Source of the DNA: Prevotella sp.
Lineage (GTDB): Bacteria > Bacteroidota > Bacteroidia > Bacteroidales > Dysgonomonadaceae
DNA length: 64,000 nucleotides
NCBI GenBank assembly: GCA_031285625.1
Contig: JAITVV010000006.1
Coordinates: forward strand, 36,963-100,962
Reading direction: 5' to 3'
Position numbers and translations under genes: made by a program
Notes under the pieces: generated by a model
The model's database searches: none
Told to the model about the DNA's origin: nothing
Seen by the model: the letters and a program-made list of their open reading frames with translations, nothing else
Part shown: positions 9,856 to 19,455 of the stretch, piece after piece
How the letters are laid out: every line of letters begins with the position of its first letter
Numbering within the stretch: position 1 is the first letter of the stretch

Positions 9856-10866
9856 TCAATTATGTTCTTTCAGGTATATTTGCTTTTCATCGATGCTATA
9901 ATCTAATTTTCGGGTTTCTTTCAGTATATTTAAAATATCAACTAATGAGGCATCCTTTTGTATCCGGGAATTGAAAATTGTATTTCCTAATTGTTCGCTT
10001 TGTATATCGATGTTGATATTAAATTTTCGTTCTAAAGTATTTGCTATATTTACTAATGGCTCATCAACAAAATATAACTCTCCGGTAATCCATTGTGATA
10101 GTATCTGAGCATCAACAAATCCTTTTCTTATAAATCCTTTTTGGGATACTGCAATCTGTTGGTTGGGTCTGTCAAGCCTTACTTTGTCTTCTAATTTATC
10201 TCTGGAAACTTCAATTATACCTTCCAGTAATGTTATCGCAATTTGTTCACCTTGATAAGCTTTCACATTAAATTTTGTCCCCAGTACGGTGGTACTGATA
10301 TCTCCTGATTGTACAATAAATGGAGACTCTTTATTATGTTCTACTTCAAAAAAGCCTTCGCCAATTATTTTTACGCTTCTGTTTTGGGATGAGAACCTTG
10401 ACGGGTAAATAAATTTTGTATCTGCATTCAACCATACTTTGGTTCCATCCGATAGGGTTAAAGTTACAGTTTGTCCTCTTGGTACATTTATTTCGTTTAC
10501 ATTTATATTTGCATTGATATTGTAATATCCGCTTTCTAATGAAGACATTTTAAATAGGTTCACGGATAAAAGTGCTATTATAAGTATTGCAGCTGCTGTT
10601 GCAGCAATCTTCCAATAAATAGGTTTTATCCTTCTTTCAGCTTGATGCTTTTGAGTTTGGTTACCTCTCTCTAAGAATGAATGATATGCCTTCTCAATCT
10701 GTTCTTTATCAGAATATTTTATTTCGGTTTTTAAACTCCATATTTCTTCCATACCGAAAAGCCACTTAGCATTTTCGTCGGATTCGGATATCCATTTGTC
10801 TATTTCCAGAAGGTCGTTGTCATCGGCTTTCTTGTTGAGGAAACGGAGTAATATATCTTCGTTCAT
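9856..10866 (-). CDS. FecR-family anti-sigma factor (PUL 1)
   Basis: 336 aa. Short cytoplasmic N-terminal domain (1-80), one transmembrane helix (about 85-105, preceded by RRIKPIYWK), periplasmic FecR domain (about 120-215; PRGQTVTLTLSDGTKVWLNA, GTKFNVKAY) and a C-terminal DUF4974 domain (about 255-330) that resembles an STN fold. It holds the ECF sigma factor at the membrane until the STN domain of the neighbouring SusC signals. It starts 56 bp after the stop of the sigma gene, in the same direction. Confidence 0.93.
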   Translation of the reverse strand: MNEDILLRFLNKKADDNDLLEIDKWISESDENAKWLFGMEEIWSLKTEIKYSDKEQIEKAYHSFLERGNQTQKHQAERRIKPIYWKIAATAAAILIIALLSVNLFKMSSLESGYYNINANINVNEINVPRGQTVTLTLSDGTKVWLNADTKFIYPSRFSSQNRSVKIIGEGFFEVEHNKESPFIVQSGDISTTVLGTKFNVKAYQGEQIAITLLEGIIEVSRDKLEDKVRLDRPNQQIAVSQKGFIRKGFVDAQILSQWITGELYFVDEPLVNIANTLERKFNINIDIQSEQLGNTIFNSRIQKDASLVDILNILKETRKLDYSIDEKQIYLKEHN

Positions 10867-10922
10867 AGCATTAAATTGTCTCGTTTATATATACGACAAT
10901 TCAGCCGGAAAGAACTACGTAG

Positions 10923-11534
10923 TCAATAATGAAAAAAATGATCGGTGTTGTGTAAAACCAGTATTAATAATAGGGATATGAAATGAAAATCTTTTTTTAA
11001 TTGCTTCAACGCTTTCTGTACATGGACTTCAACTGTACGGTGAGAGATATTCATAACCTGCGCTATCTCTTTATAGTTGAGTTCTTCGAAGTAGCATAAC
11101 ATAAATGCCTCTTTACATTTTGGCGGTAATTTGTTCAGTGCACTTTGCAGCGCAGCTTGAATATCCTTGTGTTCCAGTTCCCTTAATATGTCATTCTCAT
11201 CAGACATTTCATTGAGGTATTGTATCCTGGCTTCAGCAATACGCATACGGCTTTCGTAGTTGGCTACAACTTTATTATGCTTAATATAGTTAAGACAATT
11301 GTTTTGGACACTTTTATAGAGGTAAGACAGGATATTAGATACCTTCAGTATCTCTTTTTGTTCCCAGAGGGAGGTAAATGCTTCCTGTACCATATCTTTA
11401 GCTACATCATCATCTTCATCATCTACAAACCTGCATGCCAAGGACATCATTCTGGGATAAATCTCTTCAAAGAATTGCTGGAAGACTTCTCTGTCTCCTT
11501 CTTTAATTTTTTCTATGTTAATTAATTGCAGCAT
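10923..11534 (-). CDS. ECF RNA polymerase sigma factor (PUL 1)
   Basis: 203 aa. Sigma-70 region 2 (about 15-90; DMVQEAFTSLWEQKE) and region 4 helix-turn-helix (about 130-185; LPPKCKEAFMLCYFEELNYKEIA...ISHRTVEVHVQKALKQL). The protein ends in a hydrophobic tail (FISLLLILVL) seen in many Bacteroidetes PUL-type ECF factors. It should direct transcription of the SusC/D operon at 913-9707 when released by the FecR protein. Its 5' region also carries the end of the GH3 gene, with a hairpin in between. Confidence 0.93.
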   Translation of the reverse strand: MLQLINIEKIKEGDREVFQQFFEEIYPRMMSLACRFVDDEDDDVAKDMVQEAFTSLWEQKEILKVSNILSYLYKSVQNNCLNYIKHNKVVANYESRMRIAEARIQYLNEMSDENDILRELEHKDIQAALQSALNKLPPKCKEAFMLCYFEELNYKEIAQVMNISHRTVEVHVQKALKQLKKDFHFISLLLILVLHNTDHFFHY

Positions 11535-11678
11535 AAAGTGAAGGTGTATTTGTCTGATCGGAATAATGACATGTTAGCTAAAGTAAATCTACATAAATAT
11601 TTATTACAAAATAGTTAAACATTCGTTTTTTTGAAAACGGTGAGCGATGTATACCGGGAAATACCTTGACAAATGTTT

Positions 11679-11715
11679 TATACAAGCCTCTCACAATACG
11701 TGAGAGGCTTGTATA
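11679..11715. terminator. Hairpin after the GH3 gene (possible terminator)
   Basis: A perfect 16-bp inverted repeat (TATACAAGCCTCTCAC and its complement) with a 5-nt AATAC loop, 11 bp after the stop codon of the minus-strand GH3 gene. Neither side has a strong T-run, so factor-independent termination is not certain. It separates the GH3 gene from the sigma factor gene and suggests separate transcription. Confidence 0.7.
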
Positions 11716-11725
11716 ATTCCTTGTT

Positions 11726-13954
11726 TTAATGAATTAATTCGAATTCGCCTTCTAATCGGATATCATCCGAGGCAGAACCTATCATTACATCGAATTCTCC
11801 CGGTTCGGACTTGTATTCTAGTTTTTGATTATAAAAACATAGTTTATCATTCGTGATAGTAAACCTTATAACTTTACTCTCATTTGGATTCAATCTTATT
11901 TTTTTGAAATCCTTCAACTCTTTTACAGGTCTTACTACCGAGCCAACTCTGTCTCTTAAATATAATTGTACCACTTCATCACCTGTATACTTTCCTATAT
12001 TTTTGATAACAAATGAAACTTCTGTAGATTCAGTATTTTTCATTTTGCCCTTCGACAGCTTAATATCTGAATATTCAAATTCGGTATAACTGAGCCCGTG
12101 ACCAAACGCAAATTTAGGGCTTGTTTTCAGGTCAATATAAGCAGTGGTATAAAATAATGTCGAGTCTGTTGCAGCAGGATGCCCGGTATTGAAATGATTG
12201 TAATATATAGGGATTTGTCCAACTTCACGTGGAAAAGTCATTGGCAGTTTTCCCGAAGGATTTACATCTCCGAACAGTATATCGGCAATAGCATTCCCAG
12301 CTTCATTCCCAAGCCACCATGTATAAAGAATGGAAGGTACATTATCTGCTATCCAGTTGAATACTAATGGACGCCCTGCATTTATCATCACCACTATAGG
12401 TTTACCTGTAGCTTGTATGGCTTTTACCAGTTCCTCCTGAACGCCCGGAATATGTATATCACTTCTGCTTTTAGCCTCTCCGCTCATATCCCATCTCTCA
12501 CCTATACTCATTATGACTATATCTGCTTGCCTGGCTACCGAAACAGCTTCGGCAAAGCCGTCTTTGTTATCACCATCTATATCACAGCCTTTAGCATACA
12601 AAAGTTTTGTTCCCTTACTTATCCTGTTTTGTACGCCATCCCATTGGGAAACTATAAATTTATCATAATTCACCTCAGGTAATTCAATGGCCCAGAAACC
12701 CAGATTTGGTTTATATTCTTTTACCATCGGGCCTATGAATGCAATGGTTTTAACATCAGGTGAAATTGGGAGCAGATTATTCTCATTTTTCAATAACACG
12801 ATGCTTTTCGATGCTATCTCCCTACTGGCTTTTGTATGTTCGGGATTATTGAATGCGTCATGTTCCCTTTGTATATCGCAAAACTTATAAGGATCGTCAA
12901 ATAGTCCCATTTCAAACTTCTTATACAGGATACGTCTTACTGCATCATCGATCAGAGCAATATTCACTCTGCCTTCTTTTACCAGTTCAACTAAGTTGTT
13001 TTTGTAAGAGCGGCTTTCCATGTCCATATCACAACCGGCTGTAATAGCTGCATATGCTGCTTCTTTTCCATCCTTTACATACCCATGTTTGATCATTTGT
13101 CCTACAGAGCCCCAGTCTGATACAACAAATCCTTCGAAATTCCATTTCCCTTTCAAGATATCCCGTTGCAGGTAGCTACTTCCTGTTGCCGGGATTCCAT
13201 TCAGATCGTTAAAAGCATTCATGAATGTAGAGACACCTGCATCTACAGCTGCTTTGAACGGAGGAAGATATGTTTCCCACAGCATACGGTCACTCATATC
13301 CACAGAATTATAGTCTCTGCCTCCTTCTACCGCTCCGTAAGCTACAAAGTGTTTAGCACATGTCATCACAGCATCCGTATTACCTAGCCCATTTCCCATA
13401 AATCCTTCAACTCTGGCTTTTGCAATTAATGAACCCAGGTATGTATCTTCACCAGCGCCTTCCATCACTCTGCCCCAACGAGGATCACGGCCAATGTCTA
13501 TCATAGGTGCAAATGTCCAGTGCACACCTCCTGCCGCAGCTTCTGTTGCTGCTATACGGGCACTTAGTTTCATAGCTTTCAGATCCCAACTGGCTGCTTC
13601 CCCGAGTGGTATAGGGAAAGTCGTTTTATATCCATGGATCACATCCTGACCAAAAATTAAAGGAATTCTTAGCCGCGATTGCATTGCTATGTCCTGAAAC
13701 TGGCGTACACGTTCTACGCCTATCACATTCAGCATAGAGCCGAGCTCTCCCCGCCTTATTTGTCCCTCTTTGTCTCCATCCGGAGTTACGGGGCCTGTGG
13801 CAATGCCGTCATCATTATACTGATTCAGTTGCCCTACTTTTTCTTCAAGGGTCATTTGATTCAGTAGATTTTCGACCCGTGTATCTATATTTTCTTTTTG
13901 AGCTATTACATTCAGTGTGATGAATGCAAATAGCAACAAACAATTTATTTTCAT
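11726..13954 (-). CDS. GH3 beta-glucosidase, exported (BglX-like)
   Basis: 742 aa with signal peptide 1-18 (ends VIAQ). GH3 N-terminal TIM barrel (about 30-350): FAPMIDIGRDPRWGR, CAKHFVAYGAVEGGRDYN, and the nucleophile segment GFVVSDWGSV with Asp280. Then the alpha/beta sandwich domain (about 380-600, with IGERWDMSGEAKSRSDI for the acid/base region) and a C-terminal fibronectin-III-like domain (about 660-735). Family members remove terminal beta-linked glucose and related sugars in the periplasm. It is upstream of, and in the same direction as, the PUL 1 sigma gene, but a hairpin at 11679-11715 separates them. It resembles the two GH3 genes in PUL 4. Confidence 0.92.
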   Translation of the reverse strand: MKINCLLLFAFITLNVIAQKENIDTRVENLLNQMTLEEKVGQLNQYNDDGIATGPVTPDGDKEGQIRRGELGSMLNVIGVERVRQFQDIAMQSRLRIPLIFGQDVIHGYKTTFPIPLGEAASWDLKAMKLSARIAATEAAAGGVHWTFAPMIDIGRDPRWGRVMEGAGEDTYLGSLIAKARVEGFMGNGLGNTDAVMTCAKHFVAYGAVEGGRDYNSVDMSDRMLWETYLPPFKAAVDAGVSTFMNAFNDLNGIPATGSSYLQRDILKGKWNFEGFVVSDWGSVGQMIKHGYVKDGKEAAYAAITAGCDMDMESRSYKNNLVELVKEGRVNIALIDDAVRRILYKKFEMGLFDDPYKFCDIQREHDAFNNPEHTKASREIASKSIVLLKNENNLLPISPDVKTIAFIGPMVKEYKPNLGFWAIELPEVNYDKFIVSQWDGVQNRISKGTKLLYAKGCDIDGDNKDGFAEAVSVARQADIVIMSIGERWDMSGEAKSRSDIHIPGVQEELVKAIQATGKPIVVMINAGRPLVFNWIADNVPSILYTWWLGNEAGNAIADILFGDVNPSGKLPMTFPREVGQIPIYYNHFNTGHPAATDSTLFYTTAYIDLKTSPKFAFGHGLSYTEFEYSDIKLSKGKMKNTESTEVSFVIKNIGKYTGDEVVQLYLRDRVGSVVRPVKELKDFKKIRLNPNESKVIRFTITNDKLCFYNQKLEYKSEPGEFDVMIGSASDDIRLEGEFELIH

Positions 13955-14505
13955 AAGTTATGGCTATTAGTAAACTACAAAATATATAAAATGAATTATG
14001 AATGAATCAGGAATTGACTCATTTCAGGAAAGTATCGAGTAGCACAAATTTATGAAAATATTTGATAATTCAACTTTTTTGTTTCTTTTTTATGAAATTC
14101 AGAATAAGAAGTAGCAATTTGTTTATGTTGTAAGTGGTTTATTGCTATGGCCTTAAAATAAAAAGGTGACAAAAGTGACACTTTTTATCTGTTTTTACAC
14201 TGTTACTTTTTTATTTTGATTATTTGTTTACTTACCACCTGTTATATCAAAGATCTCTTCTATTAGATAATTTAAACTTTAAATAAATAGCTTATTATCA
14301 GCTTATATTGGTAAAATACACATTTAACACAAAAAAATATAACATATTGATTATAATTCTATACATTTATGGCCGAAAGCTGCTACATTTTAATTTTAAA
14401 ACTAACATTTACTAAAGTTTCAAGTATAATACTATTTTGCTCTGAATGGAGTTAAAGTTAACACAGAATTAATATTCTGTTTTGTCGGATTAATCCGGTT
14501 ATAGT
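13955..14505. other. 551-bp intergenic region between divergent PUL 1 and PUL 2
   Basis: Very AT-rich, with no open frame worth calling. It must hold the start signals of the minus-strand GH3 gene and the plus-strand sigma gene. Two near-consensus -7 boxes (TAcaTTTa near 14361 and TAcaTTTT at 14384-14391) lie before the sigma gene, but neither is perfect. A tandem GTGACA repeat (14166-14171 and 14175-14180), flanked by A- and T-runs, is present and unexplained. Confidence 0.5.
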
Positions 14506-15045
14506 ATGGAAAAACACTGGCTGCGGGCTATAGCTTGCGGAGATCAGAAAGCTTTCGATGAATTATTTATTGAATATTTTCCGAAGATCAAAAAGTTCCT
14601 TTTTGGATTTCTTGAGTCAGATGCTGAAGCTGAAGATTTGGCGCAGGATGTTTTTGTCAAATTATGGCAGAACAGATCTTTTTTGGAAAATGTAGACAAT
14701 CTGAATGCCTATCTGTATCGCATGTCTAAAAATATGCTATTCAATTATCTGAAACATCCACAAATTAAAGAGCTTACCTCTATTTCTAATTTTCTCGAAA
14801 TACCTACTATGGAAAAATTGGAAGAGATAATCTTTGCAAAAGAACTGGAGGTACTTATCGATACTACGATAGACAGAATGCCCACCCAACGTAAAACAAT
14901 CTTCAATTTAAGCAGAAAAGAGAAACTCACAAATACCGAAATCGCTACACGTCTCAAAATAAGTAAACGCACTGTGGAAGCCCATATTTCCGCCGCTCTT
15001 TCCGATCTGAGAAAAGTTTTATACATATTTTTTATATTTTTTTGA
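14506..15045 (+). CDS. ECF RNA polymerase sigma factor (PUL 2)
   Basis: 179 aa. Region 2 (about 10-75; AEAEDLAQDVFVKLWQNRSFL) and region 4 (about 120-170; RMPTQRKTIFNLSRKEKLTNTEIA...ISKRTVEAHISAALSDLRK), ending in a hydrophobic YIFFIFF tail. The ATG at 14506 sits at the point where family members start. It is the first gene of a plus-strand set with its own FecR and STN-SusC. It differs clearly in sequence from the PUL 1 sigma factor, so the two should read different promoters. Confidence 0.93.
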   Translation: MEKHWLRAIACGDQKAFDELFIEYFPKIKKFLFGFLESDAEAEDLAQDVFVKLWQNRSFLENVDNLNAYLYRMSKNMLFNYLKHPQIKELTSISNFLEIPTMEKLEEIIFAKELEVLIDTTIDRMPTQRKTIFNLSRKEKLTNTEIATRLKISKRTVEAHISAALSDLRKVLYIFFIFF

Positions 15046-15101
15046 AATATGACTACGTGAGATAGTCTGTTTTGTTGTCATATTATTAAAGACCCTATTT
15101 T

Positions 15102-16118
15102 ATGGAACAAAACAAAGCATATCGTATTCTTCAGCATTTGATCAGTAAGATGCCTTCTTCTGAGCATAGGAATCTAATACGCCGCTGGCTTATTGGAGAA
15201 GAAAATGCTGAAGAGAAAGATAGTGCGATACAGCATATATGGAATAATACAAATGCAGCAGCAGATGAGTCTATATATATGTCTTTGGCTGATACCCATT
15301 CTAAAATAAAGCAGGTAAAGAAACAAAAATCCAGAAGACGTTTTATAAAACTCTTAACCCGCTATACCGCTATTCTTATCTTACCCATCATATCCGGACT
15401 TACTGTTTGGTTTATATCAGATCAGAGGCAGGTTGATGTTGAGTTAGTTGAATGTTATGTTGCAAATGGGGAACGGAGGACAATAGAATTGCCTGATGGG
15501 TCTCAGGTACAGGTAAATTCCGGTTCATTATTCATATACCCCAAAGAGTTTATTGGAAAAGAGCGCATTGTTTACCTGGCAGGAGAAGCTAATTTCTCGG
15601 TAGAGAGCAATCACAAGAAACCTTTTATCGTTGAGTCCAAGTCTTTACAGGTACGTGTTGTGGGTACTAAATTCAATGTAGAATCCTATCCCGAAAATGA
15701 TCAAACGATCGTTACACTGGAACATGGCGCTGTAAAAGTATACAAGGATAAAAATCCTCGAAAATCCATCCTGATGAATCCAAACGAACAATTGACCTAT
15801 TCTTCTATAGAGAACCGTTTTACCCTTTCTCAGGTCGAAGCTTCATCTTTTGCAACATGGACTTCAGGCGAATTATATTTTAGTAAGAAAACACTTAACC
15901 AGATACTGGAAACGCTTGAGCGTCATTATAATGTAGATATACACACAGATCCTCTTATAAACTATACAGACCATTATACGATGAGGATAAGGTCACATGA
16001 AACTATCGAAGATGCCCTCAATGTATTAATTCAAATTGTAGATAGTAAAAAAATAACATATAAAACAGCAGGTCAGACTATATACTTGCTCCCAAAAGGA
16101 AAGGAGGTGAGGCGATAA
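15102..16118 (+). CDS. FecR-family anti-sigma factor (PUL 2)
   Basis: 338 aa. Cytoplasmic segment (1-82), transmembrane helix (about 88-108; AILILPIISGLTVWFI), FecR domain (about 120-215; GERRTIELPDGSQVQVNSGS, VVGTKFNVESY) and C-terminal DUF4974 (about 255-330). It should sequester the ECF factor encoded 56 bp upstream and receive the signal from the STN domain of the SusC at 16238. The 56-bp spacing equals that of the PUL 1 pair. Confidence 0.93.
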   Translation: MEQNKAYRILQHLISKMPSSEHRNLIRRWLIGEENAEEKDSAIQHIWNNTNAAADESIYMSLADTHSKIKQVKKQKSRRRFIKLLTRYTAILILPIISGLTVWFISDQRQVDVELVECYVANGERRTIELPDGSQVQVNSGSLFIYPKEFIGKERIVYLAGEANFSVESNHKKPFIVESKSLQVRVVGTKFNVESYPENDQTIVTLEHGAVKVYKDKNPRKSILMNPNEQLTYSSIENRFTLSQVEASSFATWTSGELYFSKKTLNQILETLERHYNVDIHTDPLINYTDHYTMRIRSHETIEDALNVLIQIVDSKKITYKTAGQTIYLLPKGKEVRR

Positions 16119-16237
16119 AAAAGGATTAGGAAAGAGTCTGCTACACTATCTGCCTACATCTGAAATCATTCTGATTTATATTCAGGAAATATTCGAGTTA
16201 ACTAAAAATCTATACATTAAATCTGATACACAATGCT

Positions 16238-19200
16238 ATGAAAATCAATCGTATCAAAACAAAGCACGTATCAATAAAAATAGGCAGACTATTTATTCTT
16301 GCATGCTTTATCTTTGCTTCAGTCAGTATTGGAGCTCAGAATCAAACAATCAACTTGCCTACTGGTAATCTGACAATAAAAAAGATTTTCCAGGAAATTG
16401 AAAAACAAACCAATTTATCTATTGACTATAATCAAACCCGGCTGAATACCTCTCAAAGAGTGACAATTCAGACCAAGGAAAATACTCTTTCATCTCTGTT
16501 AACAGAAGTATTGAATGAGTCTGGTTTTGAATATACTATCGAAAATGATCATATCATTATAAAACAAGAAAATGAAAGATCCGAAAGGCCTGAAAGAGCT
16601 CAACGGACATCACCAAAAAAAATTACAGGAAAAATTACAGATGAGGCAGGAGAACCTCTTATTGGAGCAAATGTGCAGGTAAAAGGAACAACACATGGAA
16701 CGCTCACAGATGAAGATGGTAATTACGAACTAGATGTGCCGCAATCCGCTACTTTACAAATATCATATATCGGTTACCTTAATCAGGATATTAATACCGG
16801 TAATAAAACCGTCTTAAATATAAAGCTTTCGGAAGATGCTCATAATCTGGATGAAGTTGTTGTCGTAGGATATGGAACAATGACCAGGAGAGAAATTACC
16901 GGATCGGTTACAAATATCACAACTAAAGATTTTAACAAAGGATTCTCTAAAGATGCTGCCGGACTGTTGCAGGGTAAAGTGGCCGGACTGGAAATTAATA
17001 ATGGTTCAGGCGATGTTACATCGAATGCTTCTATAAGGCTGAGAGGGGTTTCTACATTACAGAATGACCAGGGGCCATTCATTGTGATCGATAATGTGCC
17101 GGGGGCTGATTTATCTACTGTTGCACCTCAGGATATAGAATCCATTTCTATACTGAAAGACGCTTCTTCTGCCGCTATATACGGCTCAAGATCAGCGGGT
17201 GGAGTTATCCTCATTACCACTAAAAGAGGTACTGCAAATCAACCGAGAATAAGTTATGCAGGATCAGTTGGTATCTCTACTCTGGCTAATAAGCCTAAAT
17301 TGATGAAGGCGGGTAAGTGGAGACAATATACTGCTGAAAATTATGGGGAGGATGCCAAATCTTTCGATCTGGGTGCAAATACCGATTGGTTTGATGAAAT
17401 CACGCGTACCGGCTTCCAGCAGGAACACAATGTTTCACTTTCAGGAGGAGGTACAGGGCATACCTATAGAGGTTCTGTTTCGTATATGCAAAGAGACGGA
17501 TTGGCGCGCGACAATACTATGAAACGCTACAATGTACGTTTACAATTTACACAATGGGCCTTAAATAATAAATTGAAAATAGATTTGACGGGAGTTACCA
17601 CATTGACGGATAATGCTCCTACTAATGGAAGGAACTTTGTATTGGCATATAATATGATCCCCGTACGTCTTGTCAGACTAGAGAATGGCGACTGGTTCGA
17701 TACACGTGAGTATGATCAGGGTAATCCGGTGCGTAACCAGGATGAAAATACTTATATGAATAAAATCAATAATTTTTATGGAACCGGAAACCTTACTTTC
17801 TCTCCTATTGAAGGGCTGGACCTGAAAGCAATGTTTTCTAAGATTCGTAATAATGAGGATTATTCGGAATACAGGAGTATTGGTTCTGAAGCCGGTTATT
17901 CCGACGGAGGTTACGGACAGCGCACAGGACGTATTACTGATAAAGAATTGACTGAATGGACTGCCAATTATTCAACACAGATACAGAAACATAAAATTAA
18001 TGCTTTAGTTGGTTATTCATGGGAACAAGAAGATTATTCAGCTCATACAGCTGAGCGTAGAGGCTTTATTACCGACTTATTAGGTGCTAATGATCTGGCT
18101 TCGGGACAGAACGCGCGAAATTCGGATGTAGGTTCTGAGAAAAACAGGAACAGGCTTATTTCATTTTATGGCAGATTAAATTATAGCTTCGATGAGAAAT
18201 ATCTTCTTACTGCCACAATCCGTCGTGACGGTTCGACCAAATTCGGGAAAAATAATAAATGGGGAACATTCCCATCTGTTTCTGCAGCATGGAATATTTC
18301 ACAGGAAGAATTTATGAAAGGTGCAAGATGGCTGAATGATCTGAAACTTCGCGTTGGTTATGGAGTTACAGGTAATCAGTCGGGACTAGATCCGTATAAG
18401 ACCCTCGAACTATATGGATCCGGTGAACGGTATTATGACAATGGATCGTGGCTATCTGCCTACAAGATACACCAGAATGCAAATCCTGACCTGAAATGGG
18501 AACAAACAGCGATGTTGAATATTGGAGTAGATTTTTCTATGTTTTCAAACCGTTTGAGTGCCAGAGTCGAATGGTATGATAAAAAAACTTCTGATATGTT
18601 GTATAGTTATCCTGTGCCTACACCTCCTTATCTCTATCCGGAAATCATGGCTAATGTAGGAGATATGAGTAATAAAGGGATTGAAGTGACTATAAACTAC
18701 AATGCCGTACGTACAAAAGATTTTGACTGGGATATTTCCCTTAATATGGCACATAACAAGAATAAAGTAACAAAGTTGTCCAATGACTTTTATACAGCCG
18801 ACTATGTACTTGTCGGAGGTGCATTTATTCGTGGAGGTAGTTCTACAACTCATATTCTTGAGGTTGGGCGTCCTGTTGGACAATTTTATGGCTTGGTATG
18901 TAACGGACTTGACGAAAATGGGAAGTATATATTTGTAGACCAGAATGATGATGGAGAAATATCAGATCCGGCCGATTTGGATTATATCGGAAGTGCACAG
19001 CCTAAACTTACTTATGGTCTTACTAATACTTTCAGGTATAAGAATTTCGACTTATCCATATTTGTTCGTGGCTCTATAGGTAATAAAATATTGAATATGC
19101 CAAGGATGGCTTATGCTCAATCGGGTTTCTTACCGGGAACAAATGCACTGGACGATCCTTTAACTTATGAACTTAAAGAAACGACCCCGCGGTATTCTTC

Positions 19201-19444
19201 ATTCTATCTGGAAAACGGTTCATATCTACGCCTCGACAACATGTCTTTAGGCTATAAGATTAATAAATGGCATGGTATGAGAGTCTATGTAACAGCTCAA
19301 AACCTCTTTGTTATAACCAAATACAAAGGACTGGATCCGGAAGTGCCAATCACTGATAATGACGGATTAAGTCCGGGTATCGAGCAACGTGAATTCTATC
19401 CGAAAGCCAGAACTTTCTCTATCGGTCTGAACCTTAATTTTTAA
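16238..19444 (+). CDS. SusC/RagA TonB-dependent transporter with STN domain (PUL 2)
   Basis: 1068 aa. Signal peptide (about 14-33), STN domain (about 37-110), carboxypeptidase-D-like domain (about 126-200; LIGANVQVKGTTHGTLTDED), plug (about 205-330; FIVIDNVPGADL, SILKDASSAAIYGSRSAGG) and a beta-barrel ending NLNF. It imports oligosaccharides across the outer membrane using TonB energy, and signals to the FecR protein at 15102. A run of SERPERPER-type charged residues links the STN and carboxypeptidase-like domains. Paired with the SusD gene 11 bp downstream. Confidence 0.95.
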   Translation: MKINRIKTKHVSIKIGRLFILACFIFASVSIGAQNQTINLPTGNLTIKKIFQEIEKQTNLSIDYNQTRLNTSQRVTIQTKENTLSSLLTEVLNESGFEYTIENDHIIIKQENERSERPERAQRTSPKKITGKITDEAGEPLIGANVQVKGTTHGTLTDEDGNYELDVPQSATLQISYIGYLNQDINTGNKTVLNIKLSEDAHNLDEVVVVGYGTMTRREITGSVTNITTKDFNKGFSKDAAGLLQGKVAGLEINNGSGDVTSNASIRLRGVSTLQNDQGPFIVIDNVPGADLSTVAPQDIESISILKDASSAAIYGSRSAGGVILITTKRGTANQPRISYAGSVGISTLANKPKLMKAGKWRQYTAENYGEDAKSFDLGANTDWFDEITRTGFQQEHNVSLSGGGTGHTYRGSVSYMQRDGLARDNTMKRYNVRLQFTQWALNNKLKIDLTGVTTLTDNAPTNGRNFVLAYNMIPVRLVRLENGDWFDTREYDQGNPVRNQDENTYMNKINNFYGTGNLTFSPIEGLDLKAMFSKIRNNEDYSEYRSIGSEAGYSDGGYGQRTGRITDKELTEWTANYSTQIQKHKINALVGYSWEQEDYSAHTAERRGFITDLLGANDLASGQNARNSDVGSEKNRNRLISFYGRLNYSFDEKYLLTATIRRDGSTKFGKNNKWGTFPSVSAAWNISQEEFMKGARWLNDLKLRVGYGVTGNQSGLDPYKTLELYGSGERYYDNGSWLSAYKIHQNANPDLKWEQTAMLNIGVDFSMFSNRLSARVEWYDKKTSDMLYSYPVPTPPYLYPEIMANVGDMSNKGIEVTINYNAVRTKDFDWDISLNMAHNKNKVTKLSNDFYTADYVLVGGAFIRGGSSTTHILEVGRPVGQFYGLVCNGLDENGKYIFVDQNDDGEISDPADLDYIGSAQPKLTYGLTNTFRYKNFDLSIFVRGSIGNKILNMPRMAYAQSGFLPGTNALDDPLTYELKETTPRYSSFYLENGSYLRLDNMSLGYKINKWHGMRVYVTAQNLFVITKYKGLDPEVPITDNDGLSPGIEQREFYPKARTFSIGLNLNF

Positions 19445-19455
19445 TATCTACAGTC

